Positions 50,729 through 61,776 of a stretch of DNA of 64,000 bases are shown here, piece by piece. The stretch is from assembly GCF_000521565.1 (NCBI RefSeq), contig NZ_CP002701.1, forward strand, positions 186,001 to 250,000. The letters are read 5' to 3'. Below the pieces are notes generated by a model, which saw only the letters and a program-made list of their open reading frames with translations, ran no database searches and had not been told where the DNA came from. Origin of the DNA: Buchnera aphidicola str. G002 (Myzus persicae) (GTDB lineage Bacteria; Pseudomonadota; Gammaproteobacteria; Enterobacterales; Enterobacteriaceae). Made by a program: the position numbers and the translations under genes. Numbering within the stretch: position 1 is the first letter of the stretch; every line of letters begins with the position of its first letter.

Positions 50729-52170
50729 TTATTTTTTTTTAATTAATATTTTAGATATTATTTGATCTATATTTCCTGCTCCTTGTATTAAAATAATATT
50801 TTTTTTATTTAATTTAGAAACAAGAGTATCTAATATCAAGTTATTATCTACAATTAAAGTGGCATGAGTTGTCCTTTTTTTTTGTATGTCTCGACATAGT
50901 GACAAGCTATCTGCTCCAGGAATAAATTTTTCATTCGCAGAATATACATTTAATATTAAGAGAACGTCAACTTTAGATAAAGTATTAACAAAATCATTAT
51001 ATAAATGATATGTTCTTGTATACCGATGAGGTTGAAATATCATTATTAAATTTTTATTTGGCCAACTGATTCTAATTGTCTTAATAGTTTCGTGTAATTC
51101 TGTAGGATGATGTCCATAATCATTTATTAACATAACACTAGTGTTTTTTCTAATATTGTTTTTAATTTTAAAAGAACCAAGATATTCAAATCTTCTATAA
51201 GTACCTTGAAAGTTTTTTAATGCTTCAATAATATCTGAATTTTTTATACCTTGGCTAATGGCTAAAGCGGTAGCAGCTGCTGAATTTAGAGCATTATGTT
51301 TACCAGGAATGTTTAATTTGATATTTAATTGAGTTTTATTTTTTATAATTAATTGAAAATATCCAAAAAAAGAACGTTGTTGATATCGGAAAATACGAAC
51401 ATCTGCTTTTTCATTAAATCCATATGTTATGACTTGACATTTGATTTCATTTAAAATTTCACAAATAGTATGATCATCTATACATATTATAGCAATTCCA
51501 TATAATGGAATTTTATTTAAAAAACTAAGAAAAGTTTGCTTTAATTTTTGAAAATTATTTTTGTAGTAATCCATATGATCAGCTTCAATATTAGTTATAA
51601 TTCCTATTGTTGGATTTAAACATAAAAAAGAAGCATCACTTTCATCTGCTTCAACAATAAAGTAACAAGAGGTACCAAGTTCTGCAGAAGAGTTTGTAGA
51701 TTTTATTAATCCTCCGTTAATAAAAGTTGGACTTAATCCACTTTTGTTGTATATATCTACGATCATGGAAGTAGTAGTAGTTTTTCCATGTGTTCCAGAA
51801 ATAGCTATACCAAATTTAAATTGCATTAATATTTGTAGCATCTCAGCTCTTAATAATATAGGAATATTATATTTTTTAGCTGCAATTAACTCTTTATTAT
51901 TTTCTTGAATAGCACTAGATTTAATTATAAAATCAGCATTTTTAATATTTTTTACAGAATGCTGGAAATATATAATTGCTCCTAATTGAATTAATTTTTT
52001 TGTAATTGAATTTTGTAATAAGTCAGAACCACTTATGTTATATCCTAATTTTAATAAAATTAAAGCAATTCCTCCCATTCCTATTCCGCCTATTCCAATA
52101 AAATGAATATTTTTATTTTTTTTTTATCAGGAATGAAAAAGTTTGTTTTTTTTATATTTTTAATACTCAT
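50729..52170 (-). CDS. murC: UDP-N-acetylmuramate--L-alanine ligase; start separated by a poly(A) frameshift
   Basis: Adds L-Ala to UDP-MurNAc. ATG 52170 opens [18 protein letters not shown] but that frame stops within 27 codons. The enzyme frame begins past a 10-base A tract (plus-strand T, 52116-52125) and has a stop inside the tract region, so its first in-frame ATG (52078) would lose the glycine-rich loop. One extra A gives 480 residues (491 in E. coli) reading [14 protein letters not shown] at about 21-34, as in E. coli, then the ATP loop GTHGKTTTT at about 126-134. The rest ([26 protein letters not shown]) is intact. Confidence 0.9.
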
Positions 52171-52229
52171 GATTTCTTCTTTTTATTGAGGTTTTAATTT
52201 TTAAATTTTTATTTTTCACAGTATAGTAT

Positions 52230-53294
52230 TCATTTTTTATTAATTATTTTTTTGATGATTTTAAATATTTTTAATGTGGAATTGCGAATTCCTAAAGAAT
52301 ATGCTTTTTCTGCCATAATTAAAAGCTGGTTTCGATTTAACGAATTAATAATTTTGACTATCAATTTTGTGTTAAAATCTGACTGATCAATTATTTTTGC
52401 AGCACCAATTTTTTCTAAATTTTGTGCATTTCGATATTGTTGTTCATCTTTGTGTGGATAAGGTATAAAAATAGCACCTAATCCTACTATAGATACTTCA
52501 CTAACAGTTAAAGCTCCAGAACGACAAATAATAACGTCAGCCCATTCATATGCAGAAGCTATATTATTTATAAAATCAGTGATAATATAGTTTTTTAATC
52601 CTAAATTTTTATAATTTTTTTGTGTTTTTTCTAATTCTAAAGTACCAACTTGATGCCAAATAATAATTTTTTCTTGTAACAAAAATGATACTTTTGGTAA
52701 AATAGAATTTAAAATTGAAGCGCCTTGACTACCTCCAACTACTAGTACTCTCAAAGCTCCTTTTCTATTTTTAAAACGTTTTTTAGGTGAAGGAATATTG
52801 ATAATATTTTCACAAACTGGATTTCCTACTACTTCTGCGTTTATTAAAACATTAGGAAAAGCTTGCATGTTTTTTGTAGATATTTTAGAAAGCCAACGAT
52901 TTGTCAGACCTGCAATTTTATTTTGTTCGTGTAAAATAAGTGGAATTTTAGTCCGCCAAGCAGCAACGCCACCTGGACCAGATACATATCCTCCCATTCC
53001 TAAGATAATATCTGGTGACCAATTCTTGATTATTTTTTTAATTTGATAATAAGAACGTAATATATAAATTGGTGATGAAATTAAATTTTTAAAACTAGAA
53101 TCACGTAATCCTTTAATTTTTATAAAATGTATTTTAATACCATGTTGTGGTATAATTTTAGATTCTAGATTATTTTCGGTTCCTATCCAATTAACAGACC
53201 ATCCTTGTTTAATTAAATAATTAGCTATAGCTAGTCCTGGGAAAATATGACCACCGCTTCCACCTGCCATAATTATTATTTTTTTAGAAATCAT
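52230..53294 (-). CDS. murG: UDP-N-acetylglucosamine transferase MurG
   Basis: Glycosyltransferase converting lipid I to lipid II on the inner face of the membrane. The N-terminal glycine loop [12 protein letters not shown] is at 11-22, a second loop [10 protein letters not shown] starts the other Rossmann half, and [11 protein letters not shown] with [13 protein letters not shown] form the UDP-GlcNAc site. The 354 residues compare with 355 in E. coli. Its start overlaps the ftsW stop by 4 bases. A 59-base spacer precedes murC. Confidence 0.97.
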   Translation of the reverse strand: MISKKIIIMAGGSGGHIFPGLAIANYLIKQGWSVNWIGTENNLESKIIPQHGIKIHFIKIKGLRDSSFKNLISSPIYILRSYYQIKKIIKNWSPDIILGMGGYVSGPGGVAAWRTKIPLILHEQNKIAGLTNRWLSKISTKNMQAFPNVLINAEVVGNPVCENIINIPSPKKRFKNRKGALRVLVVGGSQGASILNSILPKVSFLLQEKIIIWHQVGTLELEKTQKNYKNLGLKNYIITDFINNIASAYEWADVIICRSGALTVSEVSIVGLGAIFIPYPHKDEQQYRNAQNLEKIGAAKIIDQSDFNTKLIVKIINSLNRNQLLIMAEKAYSLGIRNSTLKIFKIIKKIINKK

Positions 53295-54472
53295 TTAGAA
53301 CCTCTAGGAAATGCTTGCGATTTTCTCAATCTTGTTTCAAAATCTATTCTTAAAAGAAAAAAAATAGCTATAAAGTTCATCACTAAACTTGAACCACCAT
53401 AACTAATTAATGGTAAAGTTAATCCTTTAGTAGGCAAAATACCAGTAACAGCTCCTACATTTATAAATGTTTGAAAGCTGAACCAAATACCGATTGAACA
53501 TGCTAAAAATCCTTCGAAAATTTTTTTTTTATCCAAAGCTTTTTTACCAATATTCATTGCACGTAAACATATAGAAAAAATAATTAATAATATTATAAAA
53601 GAACCTAGATAGCCTAGTTCTTCAGCGATAATAGAAAATATAAAGTCACTATGTGCATCAGGTAAATAGTTTAGTTTTTGTATTGAATTACCTAAACCTT
53701 GTCCTAAAAAATTACCGCGTCCTAATGCCATTAAAGATTGTGTTAGTTGATAACCATTACCAAATGGATCTTTCCAAGGATTCCAAAAAGATAATATTCT
53801 GTTCATTCGATAAGGTTCTAATAAAATTAATAAAATAACTGTTAATATACTAATAGAAATAATAACTAAAAACTGTCCTATTTTTGCGCCAGAAAGGAAT
53901 AAAACTGATAAACTAGTAAAAAATAAAACGATAACAGTACCTAAATCAGGCTCTGCTAAGAGAAGAATAGATTCTACTATGATTATAGATATAGGTTTAA
54001 AAAAACCCCAAAAATTACTACGAACTTCATTAGATTTTCGTGATAAATAACTAGATATGTAACAAAAAGAAGAAATTTTGCATATTTCAGAGGGTTGTAT
54101 ATGTAGCAAACCTATATTTATCCATCGATAAGAACCATGTATCGAATGGCCAACTAGAAATACTAAAAAAAGCATTATAATTGAAATTATTAATATAATA
54201 TTACTATTATTTTGCCAAAAAATTATTGGTGTACGTAAGAAGACAAAAGATAAAAAAAATATCAAAAAAAAATATAATATTTCTCTTTTTACAAAAAAAA
54301 ATGCATCGTGATATAAACTTTGTCCTATAGGAATAGATGCAGAAATTACCATTATCAATCCAATAGAAGATAAAATTAAACTCAACCATACTAATGTACG
54401 ATCATATAATATAATATAGTTTTTTTTTACATTGAATGGTACTTCGATATTTTTTTTTTGCAGATTTTTCAA
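53291..54472 (-). CDS. ftsW: Peptidoglycan glycosyltransferase / division protein FtsW
   Basis: SEDS-family polytopic membrane enzyme polymerising septal lipid II with FtsI. The 393 residues contain about ten hydrophobic segments. SEDS signatures are seen in [15 protein letters not shown], the [21 protein letters not shown] segment (in the periplasmic loop) and [16 protein letters not shown] near the end. E. coli FtsW has 414 residues. Its ends overlap murG and murD by 4 bases each. Confidence 0.96.
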   Translation of the reverse strand: MKNLQKKNIEVPFNVKKNYIILYDRTLVWLSLILSSIGLIMVISASIPIGQSLYHDAFFFVKREILYFFLIFFLSFVFLRTPIIFWQNNSNIILIISIIMLFLVFLVGHSIHGSYRWINIGLLHIQPSEICKISSFCYISSYLSRKSNEVRSNFWGFFKPISIIIVESILLLAEPDLGTVIVLFFTSLSVLFLSGAKIGQFLVIISISILTVILLILLEPYRMNRILSFWNPWKDPFGNGYQLTQSLMALGRGNFLGQGLGNSIQKLNYLPDAHSDFIFSIIAEELGYLGSFIILLIIFSICLRAMNIGKKALDKKKIFEGFLACSIGIWFSFQTFINVGAVTGILPTKGLTLPLISYGGSSLVMNFIAIFFLLRIDFETRLRKSQAFPRGSK

Positions 54473-55788
54473 GTGACTTCCTTTATTAATTTTATAAAAA
54501 AATTACCTCTTTCTTCAAAATTAGAAAATTGATCTAAACTACTGCAACCCGGAGATAAAAGTACTGTATCACCTGATACTGCTTCTTTTGATATTAATAT
54601 TATTGCTTCTTTTAAAGTATTTACCAAAATAGATTTTTTTTTACATATATTTGATAAATAGATACGATCTTTTCCAAAACAATAAATTTTTATTTTTAAT
54701 TTTTTAAAATAATTTTTTAATACATTAAAATTTGCAAATTTTCTATCACCGCCTAGTAACAATCTTATTGTACCTTTAGAATTTAAAGAATCTAAAGCTA
54801 CTTTAGTACTATTTACATTTGTAGATTTAGAATCATTGATCCAACTGATTCCTCTACTATAATGTATAGTTTGTAATCGATGAGGTAAAGTTGAAAAATT
54901 TTTTAGTATATCTATAGTTTTATTTCTAGGAAATTTCATGATATCGCTGATAGCAAGAGATACTAATGCATTATCATAATTATGATGACCGTGTAAGAAT
55001 GTGTGACGCATATTTAATACATGATTATTTTTATAGCATAAAATTGCATTTTTTTGATCGCAATAAATTTGATAATGACTTTTTTTTGTTCCTATACTGA
55101 TATATTTTTTAAAAGTATTTTTAATCAGATCTTTTTTTTGAACATAGCGATTAATTATACAAAATTCGGCGCCATTATATATAGAGAATTTAATTTTTTT
55201 ATATTGTGCGAATCCGTTAGGATAACGATTAATATGATCTTCACTTATATTAAGAACAACAGCTATTTTTGATTTTAAAGTAAATGTATTTTCTAGTTGA
55301 AAACTAGATAACTCTATGATGTATAAATTAGCTTTTTTATTAAGCATGTTTAATGCTGGAAAACCGATATTACCACCCAAGCAAGCATTATAACCTGCAT
55401 TTTTTGCAATTTTTTGAATCATGGTAGCTACAGTACTTTTCCCATTAGTGCCTGTGATAGAAATGATTGGAAATATTGCTTCTCTAGTAAATAGTTCAAT
55501 ATCACTAATAATTTCAATGCCTAATATACGAGCTTTTATTAAAATAGGTCTAAATGAGGAAATTCCTGGGCTAATAACAATTAAATCTGATTCTAAAATC
55601 CATTTATGTTCTAAGGTTCCAAATTTATATTGAATATTTTTAGGCATTTTATCTAGGTGTAAGGGATCTACAGATTCATCAATAACTTTTGGTGTAATTC
55701 CTTTTTTTAAAAAAAAATTGATGCAGGATATTCCAGTTAAACCTATACCTAAAATTAATATTTTTTTGCCAAAATAATTATATGACAT
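54469..55788 (-). CDS. murD: UDP-N-acetylmuramoylalanine--D-glutamate ligase
   Basis: Adds D-Glu to UDP-MurNAc-L-Ala. The N-terminal nucleotide-like loop [12 protein letters not shown] starts near residue 11, the ATP loop GTNGKST is at 113-119, and [21 protein letters not shown] and [13 protein letters not shown] are Mur ligase motifs. The 439 residues compare with 438 in E. coli. Its stop overlaps ftsW and its start overlaps the mraY stop by one base. Confidence 0.97.
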   Translation of the reverse strand: MSYNYFGKKILILGIGLTGISCINFFLKKGITPKVIDESVDPLHLDKMPKNIQYKFGTLEHKWILESDLIVISPGISSFRPILIKARILGIEIISDIELFTREAIFPIISITGTNGKSTVATMIQKIAKNAGYNACLGGNIGFPALNMLNKKANLYIIELSSFQLENTFTLKSKIAVVLNISEDHINRYPNGFAQYKKIKFSIYNGAEFCIINRYVQKKDLIKNTFKKYISIGTKKSHYQIYCDQKNAILCYKNNHVLNMRHTFLHGHHNYDNALVSLAISDIMKFPRNKTIDILKNFSTLPHRLQTIHYSRGISWINDSKSTNVNSTKVALDSLNSKGTIRLLLGGDRKFANFNVLKNYFKKLKIKIYCFGKDRIYLSNICKKKSILVNTLKEAIILISKEAVSGDTVLLSPGCSSLDQFSNFEERGNFFIKLIKEVT

Positions 55789-56861
55789 TAACAGACCTTT
55801 AAAGAAATAAGACTAATTAAGAGTAATATTAATGCTAAAATCCAGAAACGTACAATAATTAAAGGTTCAGGTAGTCCTTTTATTTCATAATGATGATGAA
55901 TAGGCGACATTTTAAAAATTCTTTTTTTTCTTATTTTAAAAGAGATTATTTGTAATATAACAGATATAGTTTCCAAGACAAAAATACCACCCATTATTAT
56001 GAGTAATAATTCTTGATGTAACAGTATTGCGATTATACCTAAAGCTCCTCCTAATGATAATGATCCCACATCTCCCATAAATATTTGAGCTGGATAAGTA
56101 TTAAACCATAAAAAACCTAATCCCGATCCAATAATTGATGAACATAATATCACTAACTCGCTTGCATTTTTTATATAAGACAGATTTAAAAAATTAGAAC
56201 TATTTAAATTTTCACTAAAAAAAGAAATTAATAGAAAACCGCATGTTAAAAAAATAACTGGCATAATAGCTAAACCATCTAATCCATCTGTTAAATTCAC
56301 TGAATTACTAGTACCAACAATAACTAAATAAAATAGGAATATTATATATATATAATTTATTTCCAAGGATTTTTTTTTAAAAAAAGGGATTATTAATTGA
56401 TTATAAAAAATATCTTTATCATGATTTTCTATTATAAAAATAAGACCTAAAGCGAAAATAGATAAAAAAAAATATTTCCATATTACACTTAATCCTCGAC
56501 TGTTTTGATGTTTAATTTTTTTGTAATCATCTATAAATCCAATTAAACCATATCCTATTAAAATACTAATTACATACCAAATATAAATATTTGATAAATC
56601 AGAATATACTATAGTTGAAAGTATTATGGAAATAACAATAAAAAATCCACCCATAGTAGGTGTTTTATTTTTTAAAAAATGTTTTTTAGGTCCATTGTTA
56701 CGTATTATTTGGTATGTTTGTAATTTTTTCATATATTGGATAAAATGAGGTCCAATATATAAATTAATAAAAAAAGAAGTTAATAAACTGAATATTGCAC
56801 GATATGGTAGATATACAATAAAGTTTAAAGAATATAAATATTTATGAAGTAATATCAGCAT
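55788..56861 (-). CDS. mraY: Phospho-N-acetylmuramoyl-pentapeptide transferase MraY
   Basis: Integral membrane enzyme that loads UDP-MurNAc-pentapeptide on undecaprenyl phosphate to make lipid I. About ten hydrophobic segments, with catalytic cytoplasmic loops visible: KTPTMGG, the aspartate pair in GFIDDYKKIK, NLTDGLDGLAI and MGDVGSLSLGG, and the loop histidines MSPIHHHYE. The 357 residues compare with 360 in E. coli. It overlaps murF by 20 bases. Confidence 0.97.
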   Translation of the reverse strand: MLILLHKYLYSLNFIVYLPYRAIFSLLTSFFINLYIGPHFIQYMKKLQTYQIIRNNGPKKHFLKNKTPTMGGFFIVISIILSTIVYSDLSNIYIWYVISILIGYGLIGFIDDYKKIKHQNSRGLSVIWKYFFLSIFALGLIFIIENHDKDIFYNQLIIPFFKKKSLEINYIYIIFLFYLVIVGTSNSVNLTDGLDGLAIMPVIFLTCGFLLISFFSENLNSSNFLNLSYIKNASELVILCSSIIGSGLGFLWFNTYPAQIFMGDVGSLSLGGALGIIAILLHQELLLIIMGGIFVLETISVILQIISFKIRKKRIFKMSPIHHHYEIKGLPEPLIIVRFWILALILLLISLISLKVC

Positions 56862-58224
56862 TTTTTTGATACTCTTTTATAAGAAACTCTACTATTTTTT
56901 CCATTTTTGTATTGCGAGAACCTTTCACTAATATTGATATTTTATTTTTTTCTAAAAATATTTCTTTTAAGTGATTTATTAATGTTTTTCTATCTAAAAA
57001 ATGTGTACCATTATTAAATAGTTTAGTAATTTCATAGCTAACACTACCAATACTAAAAATTTCATCAATTTTAGATAAATTAGCAGTATTTCCTATCATT
57101 TTATGGTATAAAACACTTTTATCTCCTAATTCAGCCATATCTCCTGTCACTAGTATTTTATAACCTGGCATTTTTTCTAATACTTTTATTGCTGCAATCA
57201 TTGATGAAACATTTGCATTATAAGTATCATTAATTAAAATTTTATATTTATCTAATTGAATTAGTTCTAATCGTCCAGATAAAATCGGAGTCTTTAATAA
57301 TCCAATTTTTATTTTTTCTAAAGAGATATGAAGAGAAAAAGAAAGAGCACTAGCTGCTAATGCATTAGATATACTTTGATATCCTAGGAAAGGTAATGAA
57401 ATATTTATCTTTCCCAATGGAGTATGCATTGTAAAAGATGTGCCATGTATATTAGTATGAATATTACTAGAAAAAAAATTACTATTTTTTTTTTTTTTAA
57501 TAGAAAAATATAAAATATTTTTATTTTGTATATTTTTTTCCCATTGTGAAAGATGATGGCTATCTAAGTTTATTATAACTGTACCATTTGGTTTAATACC
57601 AGAAAATATTTCTGATTTTGCTTTAGAGACTCCTAGTAATGATTTAAATCCTTTTAAATGAGCATGATAAATATTATTAATTAATATAATTTCTGGTTTG
57701 CAGATATTACTACTATAAGCAATTTCACCTGGTTGATTAGCACCTAATTCAATTACAGCATAGTGGTGTTGTTTCGTTAATCTCAACAATGTCATTGGTA
57801 CACCAATATTATTATTTAAATTATCAATCGTTGAGATAGTGTTGCCATTTTTACTTAGTATTGATGCTGTCATCTCTTTTACTGACGTTTTTCCACAAGA
57901 ACCAGTAATGGCTAATATTTTTGCATTAGTGATTTTACGAATACAACTAGCAATTTGACCTAAAGCGATGAATGTATTTTCAACTAAAATATAAGAAATA
58001 TTAGAAAATTTGATATTTTTTTGAGTGATAATTGCAGCACAACCTTTCTTGATAGCATCTTTTATAAATATATGAGCATCGAATCTTTTTCCTATTAAAG
58101 CAATAAAAAGACAATCTGGAACAATTTTTTTAGTATCAATAACAATTGTATCGATAAATAAATCTATTCCATACAATTTGCCATTAGTCATTATAGCAAT
58201 TTTTTTTAGAGATAAAGAAATCAT
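56842..58224 (-). CDS. murF: UDP-MurNAc-tripeptide--D-alanyl-D-alanine ligase
   Basis: Completes the UDP-MurNAc-pentapeptide by adding D-Ala-D-Ala. The ATP loop GSCGKTS is at 108-114, followed by NNNIGVPMTLLRL, VIELGANQPGEI and LINDTYNANVSSM. The 460 residues compare with 452 in E. coli. A 14-base A tract (plus-strand T, 57485-57498) lies mid-gene and encodes four lysines in frame. It is the longest intact coding tract noticed here and a likely slippage site. Overlaps murE by 4 bases. Confidence 0.96.
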   Translation of the reverse strand: MISLSLKKIAIMTNGKLYGIDLFIDTIVIDTKKIVPDCLFIALIGKRFDAHIFIKDAIKKGCAAIITQKNIKFSNISYILVENTFIALGQIASCIRKITNAKILAITGSCGKTSVKEMTASILSKNGNTISTIDNLNNNIGVPMTLLRLTKQHHYAVIELGANQPGEIAYSSNICKPEIILINNIYHAHLKGFKSLLGVSKAKSEIFSGIKPNGTVIINLDSHHLSQWEKNIQNKNILYFSIKKKKNSNFFSSNIHTNIHGTSFTMHTPLGKINISLPFLGYQSISNALAASALSFSLHISLEKIKIGLLKTPILSGRLELIQLDKYKILINDTYNANVSSMIAAIKVLEKMPGYKILVTGDMAELGDKSVLYHKMIGNTANLSKIDEIFSIGSVSYEITKLFNNGTHFLDRKTLINHLKEIFLEKNKISILVKGSRNTKMEKIVEFLIKEYQKNADITS

Positions 58225-59717
58225 ATCTTTTTTTCCAATAAGTCTAATACTATTTTTTTATCTGAATAGTTAATATTTTTGTTTCCAATAACTTGTTTTT
58301 CTTCATGACCTTTTCCAGCTATAAAAATTATATGATTATTTTTTGATTGAAAAAAAGCATAACATATTGCTTTTTTTCTATTTTTTATGATTAATATTTT
58401 TTTTTTCTCTCTACATCCGCTTAAAATATCATTGATAATTTGCATTTCTTTTTCATTTCTTGGATTATCATTAGTAATAATAATGTTATCTGCTATTTCT
58501 TCTGCAATCGCTCCCATAATAGAACGTTTTTTTGAATCTCTTTCACCTCCACATCCAAATATGCACCATATATATTTTTGACGATAATGCAAACGAATTG
58601 CAGAAAGTGTTTGTTTTAATGCATCAGGAGTATGTGCATAATCAATAATAAATATTGGTTTTTTAGGAGCATTAAAAATTTGCATTCTACCATCAATAGG
58701 TATGATTTGAACAGAAGTGTTAATTAAATCAGATAAATTATAGTCTAGTTCTAAAAGACAAGCTAATGATAACAATAGATTTATTACATTGAATCTTCCA
58801 ATAAGAGAAGATGACAGTTGACCTGTTCCCCAACTAGACTCAAATTTTATATGCATCGAATTATTATGTAATTTAATATGCGTAGCGTTTATCCATTTTG
58901 TAGAATATTTTTTTTGTGTACAATCTTGGATTGTAACAGCTATTGTATACTTATTAACTAATTTTTTTAGCCAAATTTTACCATATTGATCATCAGCGTT
59001 TAATATAATTTTTTTGACTTTATACTTACTGAACAATAACCACTTTGCTTTTTCATATTTTTCCATATTTAGATGGTAATCTAAATGATCTTGGGTTAGA
59101 TTCGTAAATATCGCAATATAAAAAGGAATTCCTTTCACCCGATTTTGTATTAAACCATGTGAAGAAATTTCCATGGTTACTAATTTAATTTTTTTTTCTA
59201 ATACAGTTTGTAAAAATGATTGAATACAAATAGCTGAAGAAGTCGTGTTTTTTGTTTTGTATAAAGAATTATAAAAACCATTTCCTAAAGTACCCATTGT
59301 AGCGCTTGTATTACCTAGAATATTATTCCATTGATTAATTAATTGTGTTACAGTAGTTTTCCCATTAGTACCCGTGACACCTATTATTTTTAATTTTTTT
59401 GCTGGCTCTTGGTAAAAACGACTAGCTAATATAGATATATTTTCAGATAGTTTAAAAAAAAATATTATAAGAACATTTTTAATATATTTAAATATGCCAT
59501 GTTCTTTTGTTTTTTTAGTTTCACATAAAATAGCTGCTACTTTTTTATTAATAGCTTCATCAATAAAATCACGTCCATCTTTTTTTGTTCCAGGAATAGC
59601 TATAAATAAATCTCCTGTAGTTAACTTTCTACTGTCTATTTGTAATCGTATAATATTTTTTTTTGGAATGTTTTTCATCCATGGTAATAGTAAATGTTTC
59701 AAGCAATGATAATTCAT
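58221..59717 (-). CDS. murE: UDP-MurNAc-L-Ala-D-Glu--meso-diaminopimelate ligase
   Basis: Adds meso-diaminopimelate to the growing stem peptide. The ATP loop GTNGKTT is at 116-122. The TNDNPRNE motif carries the DNPR signature that selects diaminopimelate rather than lysine. MEISSHGL, FTNLTQDHLDYH and DYAHTPDALK are conserved. The 498 residues compare with 495 in E. coli. It comes 22 bases after ftsI. Confidence 0.97.
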   Translation of the reverse strand: MNYHCLKHLLLPWMKNIPKKNIIRLQIDSRKLTTGDLFIAIPGTKKDGRDFIDEAINKKVAAILCETKKTKEHGIFKYIKNVLIIFFFKLSENISILASRFYQEPAKKLKIIGVTGTNGKTTVTQLINQWNNILGNTSATMGTLGNGFYNSLYKTKNTTSSAICIQSFLQTVLEKKIKLVTMEISSHGLIQNRVKGIPFYIAIFTNLTQDHLDYHLNMEKYEKAKWLLFSKYKVKKIILNADDQYGKIWLKKLVNKYTIAVTIQDCTQKKYSTKWINATHIKLHNNSMHIKFESSWGTGQLSSSLIGRFNVINLLLSLACLLELDYNLSDLINTSVQIIPIDGRMQIFNAPKKPIFIIDYAHTPDALKQTLSAIRLHYRQKYIWCIFGCGGERDSKKRSIMGAIAEEIADNIIITNDNPRNEKEMQIINDILSGCREKKKILIIKNRKKAICYAFFQSKNNHIIFIAGKGHEEKQVIGNKNINYSDKKIVLDLLEKKI

Positions 59718-59739
59718 TTAATACCTTTTATTTAATCTT

Positions 59740-61455
59740 TTAATTAGATAAGTCATCTGGTTGTATCTTCATTTCTTTCAATATTAACTTCATAATACTG
59801 CCAAAAACTGGAGCAGAAACTGCACCTCCATAATATTTTTTTCCTTTAGGGTTATCAATCATGATAATTAATGAAAATCTTGGATCACTAGCAGGTGCAA
59901 TTCCTGCAGTATAAGCTACATATTCTTTAATATAATGTCCATGAATGCTAACTTTTTTTGCAGTACCTGTTTTGATAGCAATTCGATATCCTTTAACTGC
60001 AGCTTTTATTCCACCTCCACCTGGTTTAGCAACACTTTCCATCATATGAAGTACATTTTTGACATATTTTTTAGGGAAAATTCTTTTCCCGGGTACAGGA
60101 AGATTAATTTTTATTATTGAAAGAGGACGATAGATTCCATAGCTACCAATAGTGGCATATACTCTAGCGAGCTGAAGTGGAGTAACCATTAACCCATATC
60201 CAAATGAGAAAGTAGCTTTTTCTAGATTAGACCAATTTTTTTTTTTAGGAAAAATACCATTTTTTTCGCCAATCAATCCTAGTTTTGTTGGTTTTCCTAA
60301 TCCAAATTTAATATAACTTGCCATTAATTTTGAAATTGGCATTGATAATGCAATTTTTGATACTCCTACATTACTTGATTTTTGTAATATTCCAGTAGTA
60401 CTTAATTGATCATGATATGAAACATCTTTTATTTGATGTTTATTTAGGTAATAGGGTTGTGTGTTTATAATTGAATTTTTTTTAATAATTCCAAGTTTTA
60501 ATCCTTCCATAATTACTATTGGTTTGACCGTTGAACCAGGTTCAAACATATCTGTAATTGCTCTATTCCGAATGTTATTTTTGTTCACATGATGGATATT
60601 ATTAGGATTATATGAAGGACTATTTACCATAGCTAATACTTCTCCAGTTTTAATATCTATTAAAACTGCAGTTCCTGAATCAGCATTATTTTTCTTAACT
60701 GCTTTATCCAATTTATGATATACAATAGTCTGTAGTTTTTTATCAATACTTAGTGTTAAGCTATTAGATACAGATCTATTAATTAAAGATATATTTTCAA
60801 TAATATCTCCTTTTTTATCTTTTCTTATTTTTCTTTTACCTGGTTTTCCTGTTAAATATGTATTAAAACTTTTTTCTACTCCTTCAATTCCTACTCCATC
60901 TATATTAGTTAGACCAACTAGTTGAGAAGTAATTTTACCAGAAGGATAATATCTTTTAGTTTCTTCTAGTAAAAAAATTCCAGGTAATTTTAATTTTTTA
61001 ATATATTGTCCAAGTTCAGGAGTAATTTGACGAGCTAAATAAATAAATTTTGATTTTTGATGTTTATAAATATGAAAAATAATTTTTTTTAAGGGAATAG
61101 AAAGTACTTCTGATAAAGCTTTCCATCGTATATCTTTTTTAATATTTTTTTTATTTTTAATTATTGTGGGATCCATACAAACTGCATTAACTAATACCGT
61201 GACTGCTAAAGGATATCCTGAGCGATCATTAATAATTCCTCTGGTACTTTGAAAAGATTGTATTCTTAATGTTCTACGATCTCCTTCATGTATGAGTGGA
61301 TCTGGATTAATTATTTGTAAAAAAAATACTCTCAGTGTTAAAATAAATAAAGATAATAAAATGAAAATACATAATGTAAAAAAACGCCAATTTATATAAA
61401 TATTTTTTTTTGTTTTTTTTTCTTTAAAAAAATTGATTTTTTTAATTTTGTACAT
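59740..61455 (-). CDS. ftsI: Peptidoglycan transpeptidase FtsI (PBP3)
   Basis: Division-specific transpeptidase that cross-links septal peptidoglycan. A short cytoplasmic tail leads into one membrane span at about 25-48 ([20 protein letters not shown]). The pedestal domain follows ([17 protein letters not shown]). The penicillin-binding domain has Ser308-x-x-Lys311 (GSTVKP), the SSN box (KSSNVGVSK) and KTGTAKK. The 571 residues compare with 588 in E. coli. It is separated from the restored ftsL end by 53 bases. Confidence 0.97.
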   Translation of the reverse strand: MYKIKKINFFKEKKTKKNIYINWRFFTLCIFILLSLFILTLRVFFLQIINPDPLIHEGDRRTLRIQSFQSTRGIINDRSGYPLAVTVLVNAVCMDPTIIKNKKNIKKDIRWKALSEVLSIPLKKIIFHIYKHQKSKFIYLARQITPELGQYIKKLKLPGIFLLEETKRYYPSGKITSQLVGLTNIDGVGIEGVEKSFNTYLTGKPGKRKIRKDKKGDIIENISLINRSVSNSLTLSIDKKLQTIVYHKLDKAVKKNNADSGTAVLIDIKTGEVLAMVNSPSYNPNNIHHVNKNNIRNRAITDMFEPGSTVKPIVIMEGLKLGIIKKNSIINTQPYYLNKHQIKDVSYHDQLSTTGILQKSSNVGVSKIALSMPISKLMASYIKFGLGKPTKLGLIGEKNGIFPKKKNWSNLEKATFSFGYGLMVTPLQLARVYATIGSYGIYRPLSIIKINLPVPGKRIFPKKYVKNVLHMMESVAKPGGGGIKAAVKGYRIAIKTGTAKKVSIHGHYIKEYVAYTAGIAPASDPRFSLIIMIDNPKGKKYYGGAVSAPVFGSIMKLILKEMKIQPDDLSN

Positions 61456-61508
61456 TTTTTAGATAATATCCATTAATTTATATTTGTTTTATCAAATATT
61501 TTTTATAT

Positions 61509-61774
61509 TTAATTAATAGAAAATATTTTATGATCTGTAGAATGAATAGATAAAGCGTTTTTTTCAATTATTAAATTTCTCCATTCATCATTTTTTTTTT
61601 TTTTTTTAAAATGAGCTGTTCTTCTTTAGCAATTAATAAACGAGTTTCATAAACTATAATGACTAAAGAACTAGCAGAAAATATAATTAAAATTAATAAA
61701 ATTAAATGAATTTTTCCATGTAAAAAAAAATCATTTTTAATTATTTGAGGTAAATCATAACGTTGAATTTTCAT
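61509..61774 (-). CDS. ftsL: Cell division protein FtsL; frame broken in a 17-base poly(A) tract
   Basis: Bitopic division protein linking FtsB to FtsW-FtsI. A cytoplasmic start (HGKIHL, like E. coli FGKLPL) is followed by a membrane span at about 23-43, then YETRLLIAKEEQLIL, matching E. coli HHTRLLTAQREQLVL. The frame ends early at 61571 after an A17 tract (plus-strand T, 61591-61607). The adjacent frame continues DEWRNLIIEKNALSIHSTDH, matching E. coli IEWRNLILEENALGDHS with exactly the expected spacing if the tract had 18 bases. The restored protein has 88 residues (121 in E. coli). The uncorrected product lacks the periplasmic coiled coil. Confidence 0.88.
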
Positions 61775-61776
61775 GT

